From Bremerella cremea (GTDB lineage: Bacteria > Planctomycetota > Planctomycetia > Pirellulales > Pirellulaceae): a stretch of DNA of 64,000 nt. Numbering within the stretch: the first letter of the stretch is position 1; the number at the start of each line of letters is the position of its first letter. The translations under genes and the position numbers were made by a program. Of this stretch, positions 54,219 to 63,172 are shown piece after piece. Under the pieces are notes generated by a model, which saw only the letters and a program-made list of their open reading frames with translations, was not told where the DNA came from and did not search any database. The stretch spans positions 248,001-312,000 of the forward strand of contig NZ_QPEX01000045.1 of the NCBI RefSeq assembly GCF_003335505.1. Direction: 5' to 3'.

Positions 54219-54268
54219 CGACCTGCGGTTTAGAAGACCGCTGCTCTATCCAACTGAGCTATGGGCGC
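54195..54268 (-). tRNA. tRNA-Arg (anticodon TCT), chimeric
   Basis: Complete cloverleaf of 74 bases: acceptor GCGCCCA/TGGGCGT, D-stem GCTC/GAGC, anticodon stem GCGGT/ACCGC with loop CTTCTAA (anticodon TCT), T-stem GCAGG/CCTGC with loop TTCGAAT, discriminator G, no encoded CCA. The 5' part is chromosomal; the part from the anticodon loop on came with the element. The att core is 54219-54237. Confidence 0.96.
54219..54237. repeat. attR core
   Basis: Identical over 19 bases to 45704-45722. It covers the anticodon loop, the 3' side of the anticodon stem and the variable region of tRNA-Arg, a common crossover position for tyrosine recombinases. Confidence 0.9.
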
Positions 54269-54387
54269 AAAAGCTTGTGGGGGGACCAGTTTCCTTGATT
54301 CTAGCCGAAGCTGGCTGGTCGCCAAGGGAATTGGGGAGTGGTGTTGGGGATTTTTGCACGACTCCACCGCTAGAGTAACCAAAGAAC

Positions 54388-54433
54388 CCCTGCTAAGCGA
54401 CACGTTCCCGGCTGGAAGGATCGCTTAGCTGGG
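54388..54433 (-). terminator. Hairpin between alcohol dehydrogenase and tRNA-Arg
   Basis: GCTAAGCGA / TCGCTTAGC (9 bases) extended by CCCC/GGGG across one mismatch, about 50 bases past the dehydrogenase stop. The T-run is poor (TTCTTT on the minus strand). Remaining gap: nothing else seen. Confidence 0.55.
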
Positions 54434-54484
54434 GAAAATTATGGAATTTTTACCGTAACAGATGCTTGCGGGAGGAAGGCGATT

Positions 54485-55492
54485 TTAGAAATCGTTTTTC
54501 AACACGATGCGATAACGGGCTTTACCGCTTTTCAGGTGCTCTAAGGCGTCGTTGATCTTGGACATGGGGAACTCCTCAACCTTGGGGGCAATCTCGTGGC
54601 GACCGCTGAAATCGAGCATTTGGTTGGCCAGGGCAGGGCTGCCAATGGGAGAGCCGCCGATCGTTCGTTCGCCGCCGATAACGGGGAACCAAGTTGCCTC
54701 GAATTTGGAAATCGCACCGACAATATGAAGCCGACCGCCAGGCTTCAACAAGTTCACGTAAGCGTCCCAATCTAGCATTACATTCACGGTCACCAGCACC
54801 ATGTCAAACTTGCCAGCCGCTGATGCTAGAGCCTCTTCGTCGCGTGAATTGAGGAAATGGTGAGCCCCCATCGATTTCGCTTCCGCTTCCTTGTCCGGCG
54901 AAGTCGAGAAGGCTGTCACTTCGCAGCCCCACGCTTTGGCAAACTTCAATGCCATATGCCCCAGTCCGCCGATTCCCACCACGGCGACATGCCCCATTGG
55001 ACTTAAATGGCTGAGGATCAATGGATTGAACACGGTTAAACCGCCGCAGAACAGCGGGCCAGCTTTCGCAAAATCGACCGTCTCAGGAATCGGAATCGCC
55101 CAGGCACCCTGGCAGCGAACTTTATTGGCAAAGCCGCCATTCCGACCGACGATCGTATCGACACCCTGGGGGCAGCGATGATGATTGCCGGTCATGCATT
55201 GGTCGCACACCATGCACGAGCGGGCTCTCCAACCGAGGCCAACCTTCTGGCCAAGCTTAAGATGCTTGACCTGCTCTCCTAGGGCCGCGACTCGGCCCAC
55301 CACTTCATGGCCAGGCACTAAGGGGTAGCGAGACATGCCCCAGTCGTTGTCGACCATGCTCAAGTCGCTGTGACATAAACCGCAGTAGTCGACATCGATC
55401 TCGACTTCATCCAGGCCAAGCTGACCAGGGTCGTACTCAAACGATTCAAGCGGTTTGCCAATATCGGTGGCAGCGTAAGCGAGAAAGCCCAT
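54485..55492 (-). CDS. Zinc-dependent NAD(P) alcohol dehydrogenase
   Basis: 335 residues of the medium-chain family closest to YahK/Adh-type aldehyde reductases. Catalytic zinc site CGLCHSD and the GHEVVGRV motif; structural zinc loop with four cysteines (CMVCDQCMTGNHHRC); Rossmann GIGGLGHMALKFAKA; VNVMLDWD later in the coenzyme domain. The frame begins with TTG at 55519; ATG 55492 with GAGAGGAG upstream is chosen. The substrate is probably an aromatic or medium-chain alcohol/aldehyde (family knowledge). Confidence 0.93.
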   Translation of the reverse strand: MGFLAYAATDIGKPLESFEYDPGQLGLDEVEIDVDYCGLCHSDLSMVDNDWGMSRYPLVPGHEVVGRVAALGEQVKHLKLGQKVGLGWRARSCMVCDQCMTGNHHRCPQGVDTIVGRNGGFANKVRCQGAWAIPIPETVDFAKAGPLFCGGLTVFNPLILSHLSPMGHVAVVGIGGLGHMALKFAKAWGCEVTAFSTSPDKEAEAKSMGAHHFLNSRDEEALASAAGKFDMVLVTVNVMLDWDAYVNLLKPGGRLHIVGAISKFEATWFPVIGGERTIGGSPIGSPALANQMLDFSGRHEIAPKVEEFPMSKINDALEHLKSGKARYRIVLKNDF

Positions 55493-55597
55493 CCTATCAA
55501 CTCCTCTCAATGCGATCAAAAAACGCAGACCTCCTATCCGATAGAGGTACTGCGGTAATTATCGCACGGAATTTATCTGCAGGGCAATCAGACGCAG

Positions 55598-57358
55598 CTA
55601 GTCTTTCGGTTTCTCGGTAGACTCCTCAGACTCCTCAGACTCCTCAGACTCCTCAGACTCCTCAGACTCCTCAGACTCCTCAGACTCCTCAGACTTCGCT
55701 GCTTCGTCTTCGGAAGCAGGGTCCTTCGCTTGATCTTCATCGCTTGGAGTTTCCGCCGCTTCTTCTGACATCGGCGCGGCCGGCTTCTCTTCCTGCTCTT
55801 CAGTCATCGGCTTTTCGGCCTCTGGTTTTGCAGCAGGCTTCGATGAATCCGCCGGTTCAGCCGCCGGCACATTGGGCTGCGAGAACGCTCGTGGAGACAT
55901 CACTTCGGGCTTCAACGGACCAACACCTGTTTGGGCACCGGGTTGCTTGGGTGCAGCCGACAGTTGATCCCGCTTAAGCTGGATCTTGGCGATGTCTTCT
56001 TCAGAGACAACATAATACCAATCGGCAAACTTATCATTCAGGTCAAGAATCTTGAGCTTTGCGTCCGCTAAACGTTGATGATAAATATCCAAGACGCGGC
56101 CATTGGCGTCTTTGATTTGCTTACGAACCTTGGCTTGGGCTTCCACATCTTGCCCTTCGCCTTCCTTGATCTCTGGCACTTCTTGAAGCTCAGGCATGGG
56201 CACCATTTCTTGGGCGAACTCGGCTTGAACAAACAGATACTGCTGACGCTGATCCTTGTTTTCGCCACCGAGACGCTTGTTGCCAAACAGCAAGCGGTAG
56301 CGAACGGCATCTTTCGTCTGAAAGATCACTTCGCCGTTCACACCACAGATGCTGGCCTGATCTTCCCCGGGCAAGGTGTACGGCAAGAAGCCAGTGGCGA
56401 CCAGCGTTCCCCAATCTTCCTGTTGCAGATCCTGGATCTTGAAATCCTTCTTCAGGGTATCGGCCAAATGAACCGGCTTCGGCACGACGTCGACAATTGC
56501 CACATTCTTAAGTGCGTCTCGAATCTCATTCAATCGCTCGTTATTCAACACGGTGCCGGCGGGAAGTTCGGCAGGCTGTAGTTTAGCGGGATCATTTGCG
56601 GGTGGCGTCTCGAACTCTACCAGATCCCAGGAGTTCGCCGCTTCGTTGAAAGCGACTTGCGCATCCATTTGCGGAACAAAGCTGACACCACCTTGCTGCG
56701 TTAGCTGCAACGAGTAATTGCGGAAGTGCAGGGCGAAGACATCAAATGGATTGACCTCTAGTAAGTCTTTGTCGATCCAGTCCGAGAACTCCGTCGAGAA
56801 GACGGTTGGATTGAGCTTAACCAGGTAAACCCGATTACGCCCCGGCACACGCACGTAGCGTAGCGCAGGGTTCTCTTTATCAGCATAGCCAACAATCAAG
56901 TTAACCAGAATCTTATCTGCCGAGTCTTTAATCGCGATCATCTGCCCCACGCCTTCGTCGGCAGCGGTTAGCGATTTGGCATTTGGTTCGACCACCCCAT
57001 AATCGGGCTGCTGACTCGGCGAAGCCTCGATCACGCGCAGGACTTTCAGGTCGACCAGGCTAACGGCGGCCTTAGTCATGTGCTCGGTCGCGTTGGCGGG
57101 ATAGCCTCCCTTGGTGACGATTTGCCAACCATTTTTTGTATTGGCAACTTCGAATTTTCGGATCGTGGCCCGCTCGGGATCGAAGCGGGTGATCACCATC
57201 GATTGAGCCAGGAGCGGATCGTTGAATTCAGGAAAAAGAGGCTTGTTGACTTCTTCTTCCGGAGCCTCGTTGATCGCGACCGGGCGTGACGCGTAGGCCC
57301 AACCACCAACAATGGCGGCGATGATGACAAAGATGGCGGTTTTGGCTTTTTCACTCAT
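55598..57358 (-). CDS. DUF4340 membrane-anchored protein
   Basis: 586 residues: an N-terminal membrane helix (about 4-22), then a repeat of DUF4340-like beta-rich domains (VSLVDLKVLRVIEAS, later a second similar segment) and a low-complexity tail with a run of Glu-Glu-Ser repeats (about 555-580) ahead of TEKPKD. DUF4340 proteins are usually found beside GldG-type ABC proteins, as here. Probably periplasmic; function unknown. ATG 57358 is chosen over the start nine codons upstream. Confidence 0.85.
   Translation of the reverse strand: MSEKAKTAIFVIIAAIVGGWAYASRPVAINEAPEEEVNKPLFPEFNDPLLAQSMVITRFDPERATIRKFEVANTKNGWQIVTKGGYPANATEHMTKAAVSLVDLKVLRVIEASPSQQPDYGVVEPNAKSLTAADEGVGQMIAIKDSADKILVNLIVGYADKENPALRYVRVPGRNRVYLVKLNPTVFSTEFSDWIDKDLLEVNPFDVFALHFRNYSLQLTQQGGVSFVPQMDAQVAFNEAANSWDLVEFETPPANDPAKLQPAELPAGTVLNNERLNEIRDALKNVAIVDVVPKPVHLADTLKKDFKIQDLQQEDWGTLVATGFLPYTLPGEDQASICGVNGEVIFQTKDAVRYRLLFGNKRLGGENKDQRQQYLFVQAEFAQEMVPMPELQEVPEIKEGEGQDVEAQAKVRKQIKDANGRVLDIYHQRLADAKLKILDLNDKFADWYYVVSEEDIAKIQLKRDQLSAAPKQPGAQTGVGPLKPEVMSPRAFSQPNVPAAEPADSSKPAAKPEAEKPMTEEQEEKPAAPMSEEAAETPSDEDQAKDPASEDEAAKSEESEESEESEESEESEESEESEESTEKPKD
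55621..55692. repeat. Tandem 9-base repeat coding Glu-Glu-Ser
   Basis: Eight consecutive identical copies of ACTCCTCAG inside the DUF4340 gene. The identity at nucleotide level suggests recent slippage expansion. Confidence 0.95.
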
Positions 57359-57427
57359 AGCAATTCGCTCGGCGAATAAGTGCAATGGATTGTATCGAGA
57401 GGAATCGTACGTAATCGGGAAGCAGGC

Positions 57428-60409
57428 TTACTTGATAATGCGGTCTTTCGACAAGCCTTCCCGTTCCTTGAGTCGACGCAGCACGAACACGACAATTCCG
57501 ATCACAATCGGCGGAATCGGCGGCAAGGCGACGGCCAATGTTTTCACTTCGTTCTGGTAGGCCAGAACTTTACGGTTTAGCTCGCGCGAGATTCGTTCCT
57601 GCTCACGTTGGAGATTGGCTTCGATTTTGGCGACGGCCGCTTTCTGCTTGTTCTCGACGTCGGCCTGACGCTGCGCAAGTTCCGATTGCAGGTTTTGAAC
57701 TTCCTTGACTTCTTCCGCTCGAATTTCACCTCCTTGGGTAGCCCGAGCGTTCAAGTCACGGATGCGTTTGTTCAACTCGTCGAGCGGTTGTTGTAGCTCT
57801 TTTTGCAACTCGTCTTGCTGCTGCTGGGCACGCAGCGAGGCATCTCGCAGAGCTTCGTCTCCTTCTGCTCTGGCTTTTTCGGTCAATGCCTCCATCAATG
57901 CCAAACGGGCAATCGGTTCACTACGGCTGCGGATGGGGATGTACTCGTCTTCTCCCGCCAACTTATCAAGCAAGTTCAGCAAGAAGACGGTATTATCCAA
58001 CTGCATTTCCGAAGGATCGCCACTTACAGCTCGCATCTGCACGAATGCGCTATGCAGCAAATCGATGTCCGCGACCATGGCAACATGAATTTGGGGTAGC
58101 TCTGACTTGGCATCCGCTCTCTTTTTTTCACTCTCGCTTGCTTGTTCGTCCGTGGCATCTTCGCCAGAATTTTCCACTGCGGCAGCGTTAGCAGCCAGGG
58201 AAGGGGGTGTGCCCTGGATCAACGCGGCCAAGACAAACGGATCAGGCAAGCCGCCGGTTGGCCCCACGGCGATCTGGCGTTTTGCGTCCAGGCGACGCTT
58301 ATCTTGGGCATAGGTCATCAGATCTTGGAAAGAAACCGTACCGATCTTGGTTCCGGTCGAAACGAGCGGCGTAAAGGTCATCGTTTTGGGGAACCCTGGC
58401 TGCTTCTGAATTGCCCCTGGGAAGAGAAACAACATTTCACGTAAACCTGCGGTCACGTCGACTTGATTATTCAAGGCCGTGTAATCAGGGGCACCTGGCA
58501 CAAAGGGATCGGCGAAAACGTATTCCTTGGTAATCACGCCCAGCTTGCTGAGGCGGACTTCTGGGTTGTAATCTTGCCAAACGATGTACGGTTGATAATA
58601 AAGATCGGTCGGCAACTGCTTGCCAGGCATCTGAATGTGTAGCAGATCCCACAGTTGGCGAATGTCTCCCTTCGGTTCCGCCGGTTGACGGCCAGGGAAA
58701 GGACTTCGCTTTTCCTGGCCAATCGGCGTGGCAACTCCCATTAACGTGGGCGCCGGATCGTCGAAGATTGCCGTAGGAATGCCTGCTTTAACGGCAGCTA
58801 CCAAATTCTGCATCCCCGTCGGGTTCAGACTCGAAGGCTGCACTGCCAACAACACGTCAAACGACGCCGGATCGATCGGCACATTGGGATCGATCTCGCT
58901 CACGTCGAACTGTTTTTCCAATTCGGAGATAATCAGTTGCGGCGGAATGTTTTGGAAGCCTCCGAGTGGCGACTGCTGTATGCCACCGAAAAGCTGGGCA
59001 TCGGTGGCCAGCACGCCAAGTCGCTTGCGTTTCTTTTCCGACACCGTACCAATCGAACGTACCAGTTCGTATTCTACCGGCACGCCGGCGTCGAAGAAGG
59101 GGATAACCACTTTCTCTAAACCGCTTTGCACGACGGCTCCGAGGATGACCTCTTCCTGCGCCAACGCTCCTCGTTCTTCTGAAGGTAAAACACGTGGTTC
59201 GATGCCGTAGGTCTCGCGAGCGATATCGGCCGTTTCGCTAAAGGGCTCCAACCCGTCATGAATGACGACGTTGATATTCGATCCATTCAAAGCCCGAAAT
59301 TCATTCAGGTAGTTGATCACATCGAGCTTTGTCTGAGCGTGTGACTTAGGAACCTTACCACTGACAAACGCCTCGATCCGGATCGGCTGTTCGGTCGAAA
59401 GGTTACGGACTAGTTCTTTGGTTTGTGGTAGCAAGCTGCTCGTGCCGTTTTCGGTATAGTCCCAGCGGACGTCATGAATCACAAAGGCCAACGTTCCGGC
59501 AAAGGCAATCACGAGCAAACAGGCCGCTCGGATGAAAAAGTGCAGCAGCAGCGATTCGCCATCTTTGCCCCCCAACCAATGCCGGCGGCCAATGAGCACC
59601 ATCGATAAATAAATGCCCACCACCGTCATCATCAGGAAGTAAACCAGCGAGCTGATCGAAACCACCCCACGGCCAAAGTCGGCAAACTGTTTACCCATGC
59701 TTGCTTCGCTGAGGAAGCCAACCCAATCGTTTTGCGTGACGAACGCATCGGAGTATTGCAGCAGCACAAACGGAGCGTTGACCAGGATTCCTAGCACAAA
59801 GCCCAGCGTTAGGTTGTTGGTCATGAACGAAGCGACCATCCCCAACGAGATCATCGTGAGCCCGATGAACCAGTAGCCGATGTAGGTCGTGAGAAACAGC
59901 CCCACATCCATCGAGCCAAGAGAAAGGCTATCGAGCACGATAAAGTTACAAACCTGCGAGAAAATCAACGAGACGCTAAAGACCGACACAGCGGCCAGAT
60001 ACTTGCCGATCACGATATCGAAGTCCGTCGCCGGTAGGGTCAGCAGCAGTTCGTCGGTCCCCAATCGTTTTTCATCCGCCCACAAGCCCATCGTGATGGT
60101 TGGGATGAAGATCAGCATGATGAGCGTGATCTGCCCGTTGAGTTCATTCAGGTTGGCCAAATTAGCATTGAAGAACTCGTGCGGCCAAAACGCGGCCATC
60201 GAGGTCAGCAACACGAAGATCGCCAGAAAGACGTACCCGGTCGGGTTGCTGAAGTACGCCTTAAAGTTTCGCTTCATCACCGCGTACGACGCCTTTTTGA
60301 CCATCGATAGCGGAATCAGCAGCACGAAAAATGCCAAAGCGAACAGCAGATCAAACAAAACGAGTGTGAGAAGTTTGAAATAAAATTCGGGAGGCATCGA
60401 GGTATACAT
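57428..60409 (-). CDS. Fused ABC permease (GldF-like) and GldG-type auxiliary protein
   Basis: 993 residues. The N-terminal ~260 residues form an ABC-2-type permease with about six helices (MKRNFKAYFSNPTGYVFLA, ADEKRLGTDELLLTLPATD). Then come a further membrane helix, a large GldG-like extracytoplasmic domain (about 300-850), a coiled-coil (about 870-960, e.g. EEVKEVQNLQSELAQRQAD), and a last membrane helix. Normally gldF and gldG are two genes; here they are one frame. The frame opens at 60502; ATG 60409 begins MYTSMPPEFY before the first helix. It pairs with the ATPase gene upstream. Confidence 0.87.
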   Translation of the reverse strand: MYTSMPPEFYFKLLTLVLFDLLFALAFFVLLIPLSMVKKASYAVMKRNFKAYFSNPTGYVFLAIFVLLTSMAAFWPHEFFNANLANLNELNGQITLIMLIFIPTITMGLWADEKRLGTDELLLTLPATDFDIVIGKYLAAVSVFSVSLIFSQVCNFIVLDSLSLGSMDVGLFLTTYIGYWFIGLTMISLGMVASFMTNNLTLGFVLGILVNAPFVLLQYSDAFVTQNDWVGFLSEASMGKQFADFGRGVVSISSLVYFLMMTVVGIYLSMVLIGRRHWLGGKDGESLLLHFFIRAACLLVIAFAGTLAFVIHDVRWDYTENGTSSLLPQTKELVRNLSTEQPIRIEAFVSGKVPKSHAQTKLDVINYLNEFRALNGSNINVVIHDGLEPFSETADIARETYGIEPRVLPSEERGALAQEEVILGAVVQSGLEKVVIPFFDAGVPVEYELVRSIGTVSEKKRKRLGVLATDAQLFGGIQQSPLGGFQNIPPQLIISELEKQFDVSEIDPNVPIDPASFDVLLAVQPSSLNPTGMQNLVAAVKAGIPTAIFDDPAPTLMGVATPIGQEKRSPFPGRQPAEPKGDIRQLWDLLHIQMPGKQLPTDLYYQPYIVWQDYNPEVRLSKLGVITKEYVFADPFVPGAPDYTALNNQVDVTAGLREMLFLFPGAIQKQPGFPKTMTFTPLVSTGTKIGTVSFQDLMTYAQDKRRLDAKRQIAVGPTGGLPDPFVLAALIQGTPPSLAANAAAVENSGEDATDEQASESEKKRADAKSELPQIHVAMVADIDLLHSAFVQMRAVSGDPSEMQLDNTVFLLNLLDKLAGEDEYIPIRSRSEPIARLALMEALTEKARAEGDEALRDASLRAQQQQDELQKELQQPLDELNKRIRDLNARATQGGEIRAEEVKEVQNLQSELAQRQADVENKQKAAVAKIEANLQREQERISRELNRKVLAYQNEVKTLAVALPPIPPIVIGIVVFVLRRLKEREGLSKDRIIK

Positions 60410-60473
60410 GAATGTTGACCGTATGGCTTCTTGAGGAGTCGGGGATTCGATCGTCCAAACAGGGCAGGGGAGG

Positions 60474-61256
60474 CTAATTCGCTGGGGCTGGCTCTTCACC
60501 ATCCGGGGTCGTCAAAGCGTTCACCCCTTTGGTCATGCGGTAGAAGGCATCATCCAACGTTTCGCCAGACTGTTTCATGGCGTCGATACTGCCATCGTAA
60601 ATCAAGCGACCTTCATTGATCACAATAGCGCGGGTTGCCAGGGCGTCGACCTCTTGGAAAATGTGTGTCGACAAAAGAATTGTCTTCTCCTGTCCCAGCC
60701 GGCGAATCATATCACGCACGCCGCGGATTTGGTTGGGATCGAGCCCGGAAGTCGGTTCGTCCAAGATCAGCACTTCTGGCTCGTGCAAAATGGCCTGAGC
60801 CATGCCGACACGCTGCTTGTACCCTTTAGAAAGCTTGGCGATCGGCTTGTGCAGCACCGTATGCAGGTTACACAAATCGACCACGGCCTCGATTCGCTCT
60901 TTGCGACGCTCAGGGGACATGCCACGGGCTTCACCGATGAACCACAACAAGCTATGCGGAGTAGCATCGGGATAAAGCGGGCCATTCTCAGGCAAGTATC
61001 CCAAGAGGGCCGAGCCTTGCAGGCGCTGAGTGGCCATGTTGTAGCCAGCAATCCGAGCAACCCCTTCGCTAGGCGCCAGGTAGCCGGTCAACAGTTTCAT
61101 GGTCGTGCTCTTACCGGCACCATTAGGACCGAGAAAAGCCACTACTTCTCCACGATGCACCTTAAAGTTGACATCGCGCGAGGCAGCGAAGATTCCATAG
61201 AACTTGGAAAGGCGGTCCGCTTCGATCATCGGCAGATCGGCGTTTTGATCAACCAT
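60474..61256 (-). CDS. ABC transporter ATP-binding protein (GldA-like)
   Basis: 260 residues, cytoplasmic ATPase: Walker A GPNGAGKST, signature LSKGYKQR, Walker B VLILDEPTSGLD, H-loop STHIFQEVD. The signature LSKGYKQR is typical of GldA/ABC-2 ATPases. It is 64 bases upstream of the fused permease, and probably forms its motor. In Bacteroidetes GldAFG supports gliding; in planctomycetes a general export role is more likely (inference). Confidence 0.92.
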   Translation of the reverse strand: MVDQNADLPMIEADRLSKFYGIFAASRDVNFKVHRGEVVAFLGPNGAGKSTTMKLLTGYLAPSEGVARIAGYNMATQRLQGSALLGYLPENGPLYPDATPHSLLWFIGEARGMSPERRKERIEAVVDLCNLHTVLHKPIAKLSKGYKQRVGMAQAILHEPEVLILDEPTSGLDPNQIRGVRDMIRRLGQEKTILLSTHIFQEVDALATRAIVINEGRLIYDGSIDAMKQSGETLDDAFYRMTKGVNALTTPDGEEPAPAN

Positions 61257-61425
61257 ATCAGTTCTTCTTCTGGGCTATCCGAAAAGAATAGGGCAGGGGA
61301 CTCCCAATGAGAGTCCGACCTTATTATGCAAAGTCAAAACAAGTAGTGTAACGCAAGCGCCGGAAGACATAAACTCCGGTCTGATTAAGACTTGCCTAAA
61401 CCGACGGCAGTATCAGGCGACTTTG

Positions 61426-63036
61426 TTACACCATATTGGACAATCGCAGCGGGAGATGGCGATTCCACTGCTGGTTGTCCATCTGAGGAAAATCCATCCG
61501 CAAATGAACCCCGCGAGATTCCTGCCGTAGAAAGGCTGCCTGGGCCATGACTCGGGCCACGACCAGCATGTTTTGCAATTCCCAACCACGGGGGTGGTCG
61601 AACTGCTGCGGCAGGACATACCGGCACCAAGCTTCGATTGTTTCAATCGCGTCTTCCAACCCATGCGCTTCACGCCGAACACCAACGTTCCGCCACATGA
61701 GGCTTTTTAGCGAGTTGCGAATGTCCTCTAAATCGAGCGGTTCGCTCTCGACGGCGACAGGATGCTGCAGATTGATCGCTTCGAAGCGGTCCGGCATCGC
61801 GAGCGCACCTTCTGACGCGTTGCGACCGGTCCTTTTACCGTATACGAGCCCTTCCAGCAAACTGTTCGAGGCCAAACGGTTGGCCCCATGCAAACCGCTG
61901 CTGGTCACTTCTCCTGCGGCCCACAAGTTGGGGATCGAGGTCCGCCCATCTGTATCGACGGTTATTCCCCCAATCATGTAATGTGCCCCAGGGCGAACCG
62001 GGATTCGATCGGTGGTAATGTCGATCCCAAATTTTCGGCAACTGGCGTCGATGCCTGGAAATCGGCGTTTGACGAATTCAGCATCGAGATGTTCCATCGT
62101 CAGATAAACATTCGGATGCCGCGTTAATTCCATTTGCGAAACGATCGCCTGCGAGACGATATCGCGCGGGGCCAGTTCGCCACGTGGATCGTAGTCGGTC
62201 ATAAAACGACGACCGTTACGATCGACCAAGTAGCCTCCTTCACCTCGCACCGCCTCGGTAATCAGGCTACGGCTGCTTCCAGCGATATAAAGAACCGTCG
62301 GATGGAATTGCATGAATTCCATATCGCGGGTTTCTGCTCCGGCTCGCAAGGCCATGGCAATTCCGTCGCCAGTGGCTACGCCGGGGTTGGTTGATTCGCG
62401 ATATATTTGCCCCACGCCGCCCGAAGCCAAAATCGTTTGCTTGGCCCAAATCAGGGTGCGACCATGCTTCTCATCCGAAGCGAGCGCACCACGGCAGACC
62501 CCGTCGTGGGTGATTAGGTCTTGGGTGAATTCGTTTTGCCAGATTTGAATGTTGGGAAGCGAACGGACCATTTCGACGACTGAGCGAATCACTTCTTTGC
62601 CGGTCGCATCACCTAGTGCATGGACAATTCGATCTCGACCATGGCCACCTTCCCGCGTCAGGGCCAGACGACCATCAATCCGATCGAACTCGGTGCCCCA
62701 TTGGATAAGCTCTCGAATACACTCTGGGCCTTCCTGCACCACCAGATCGACCACTTCTTTGTCGCACAAACTACCCCCGGCAGTAATCGTATCGGCGACG
62801 TGATCCTCGAAGCGATCTTCTTCATCCAACACACCGGCAATGCCACCTTGAGCGTAGTTGCTATTCGATTCTTGGATCTGCTCTTTGGAAAGAATCAACG
62901 CCGAGAGATCCGGATCGATTTCCAAGGCGGCCCGTAAACCGGCGATGCCCCCGCCAATGATCAGCACATCGGTGAAGTAATGGGAAACACTTTTCGGATG
63001 AAAAGGGACGAGGTATCGAGGGACGTGAGGTGCCAT
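61426..63036 (-). CDS. nadB: L-aspartate oxidase
   Basis: First enzyme of NAD synthesis: aspartate to iminoaspartate with FAD, cytoplasmic. 536 residues with FAD motif LIIGGGIAGLRAALE, the SNSNYAQGGIAG loop, GGHGRDRIVHALGDATG, and HYMIGGITVDTDGRTS plus GLHGANRLASNSLLEGLV. The ORF can extend to 63306, but ATG 63036 has AAGG upstream and matches the family; the 90 residues before it show no domain. nadA and nadC are not in the window. Confidence 0.94.
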   Translation of the reverse strand: MAPHVPRYLVPFHPKSVSHYFTDVLIIGGGIAGLRAALEIDPDLSALILSKEQIQESNSNYAQGGIAGVLDEEDRFEDHVADTITAGGSLCDKEVVDLVVQEGPECIRELIQWGTEFDRIDGRLALTREGGHGRDRIVHALGDATGKEVIRSVVEMVRSLPNIQIWQNEFTQDLITHDGVCRGALASDEKHGRTLIWAKQTILASGGVGQIYRESTNPGVATGDGIAMALRAGAETRDMEFMQFHPTVLYIAGSSRSLITEAVRGEGGYLVDRNGRRFMTDYDPRGELAPRDIVSQAIVSQMELTRHPNVYLTMEHLDAEFVKRRFPGIDASCRKFGIDITTDRIPVRPGAHYMIGGITVDTDGRTSIPNLWAAGEVTSSGLHGANRLASNSLLEGLVYGKRTGRNASEGALAMPDRFEAINLQHPVAVESEPLDLEDIRNSLKSLMWRNVGVRREAHGLEDAIETIEAWCRYVLPQQFDHPRGWELQNMLVVARVMAQAAFLRQESRGVHLRMDFPQMDNQQWNRHLPLRLSNMV

Positions 63037-63172
63037 GCGCCTTACATGGTTGCATCGTGCATGGCAGAGAAAGCACCACCCACGTTGCCAGTGGGGTGGG
63101 GTTCGGTTCCCTGCACAGTATGCCCGGTTAGTTGAAACTCTGGGGAATTCGTTATTTTCATTAACCGAGGCT

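Larger units (their letters stand above)
45704..54237. mobile_element. 8.5-kb integrative element in tRNA-Arg(UCU)
   Basis: Bounded by 19-base identical cores at 45704-45722 and 54219-54237, both inside tRNA-Arg sequence. Contents, left to right: integrase, XRE-type regulator, a ~560-base gap, AlpA-like protein, HNH-like protein, adenine methylase, PD-(D/E)xK-like protein, a long hairpin, a membrane protein, and the displaced integrase C-terminus. No structural phage genes or conjugation genes are seen, so it is probably a satellite or defence-type island. Confidence 0.9.

Noticed and set aside
53937..54233. 98-codon plus-strand frame overlapping tRNA-Arg
   Set aside because: It is antisense to the displaced integrase segment and runs into the tRNA; the minus-strand reading explains the region better.
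55621..55692. Short tandem repeats as a possible CRISPR
   Set aside because: Uninterrupted 9-base coding repeats without spacers.
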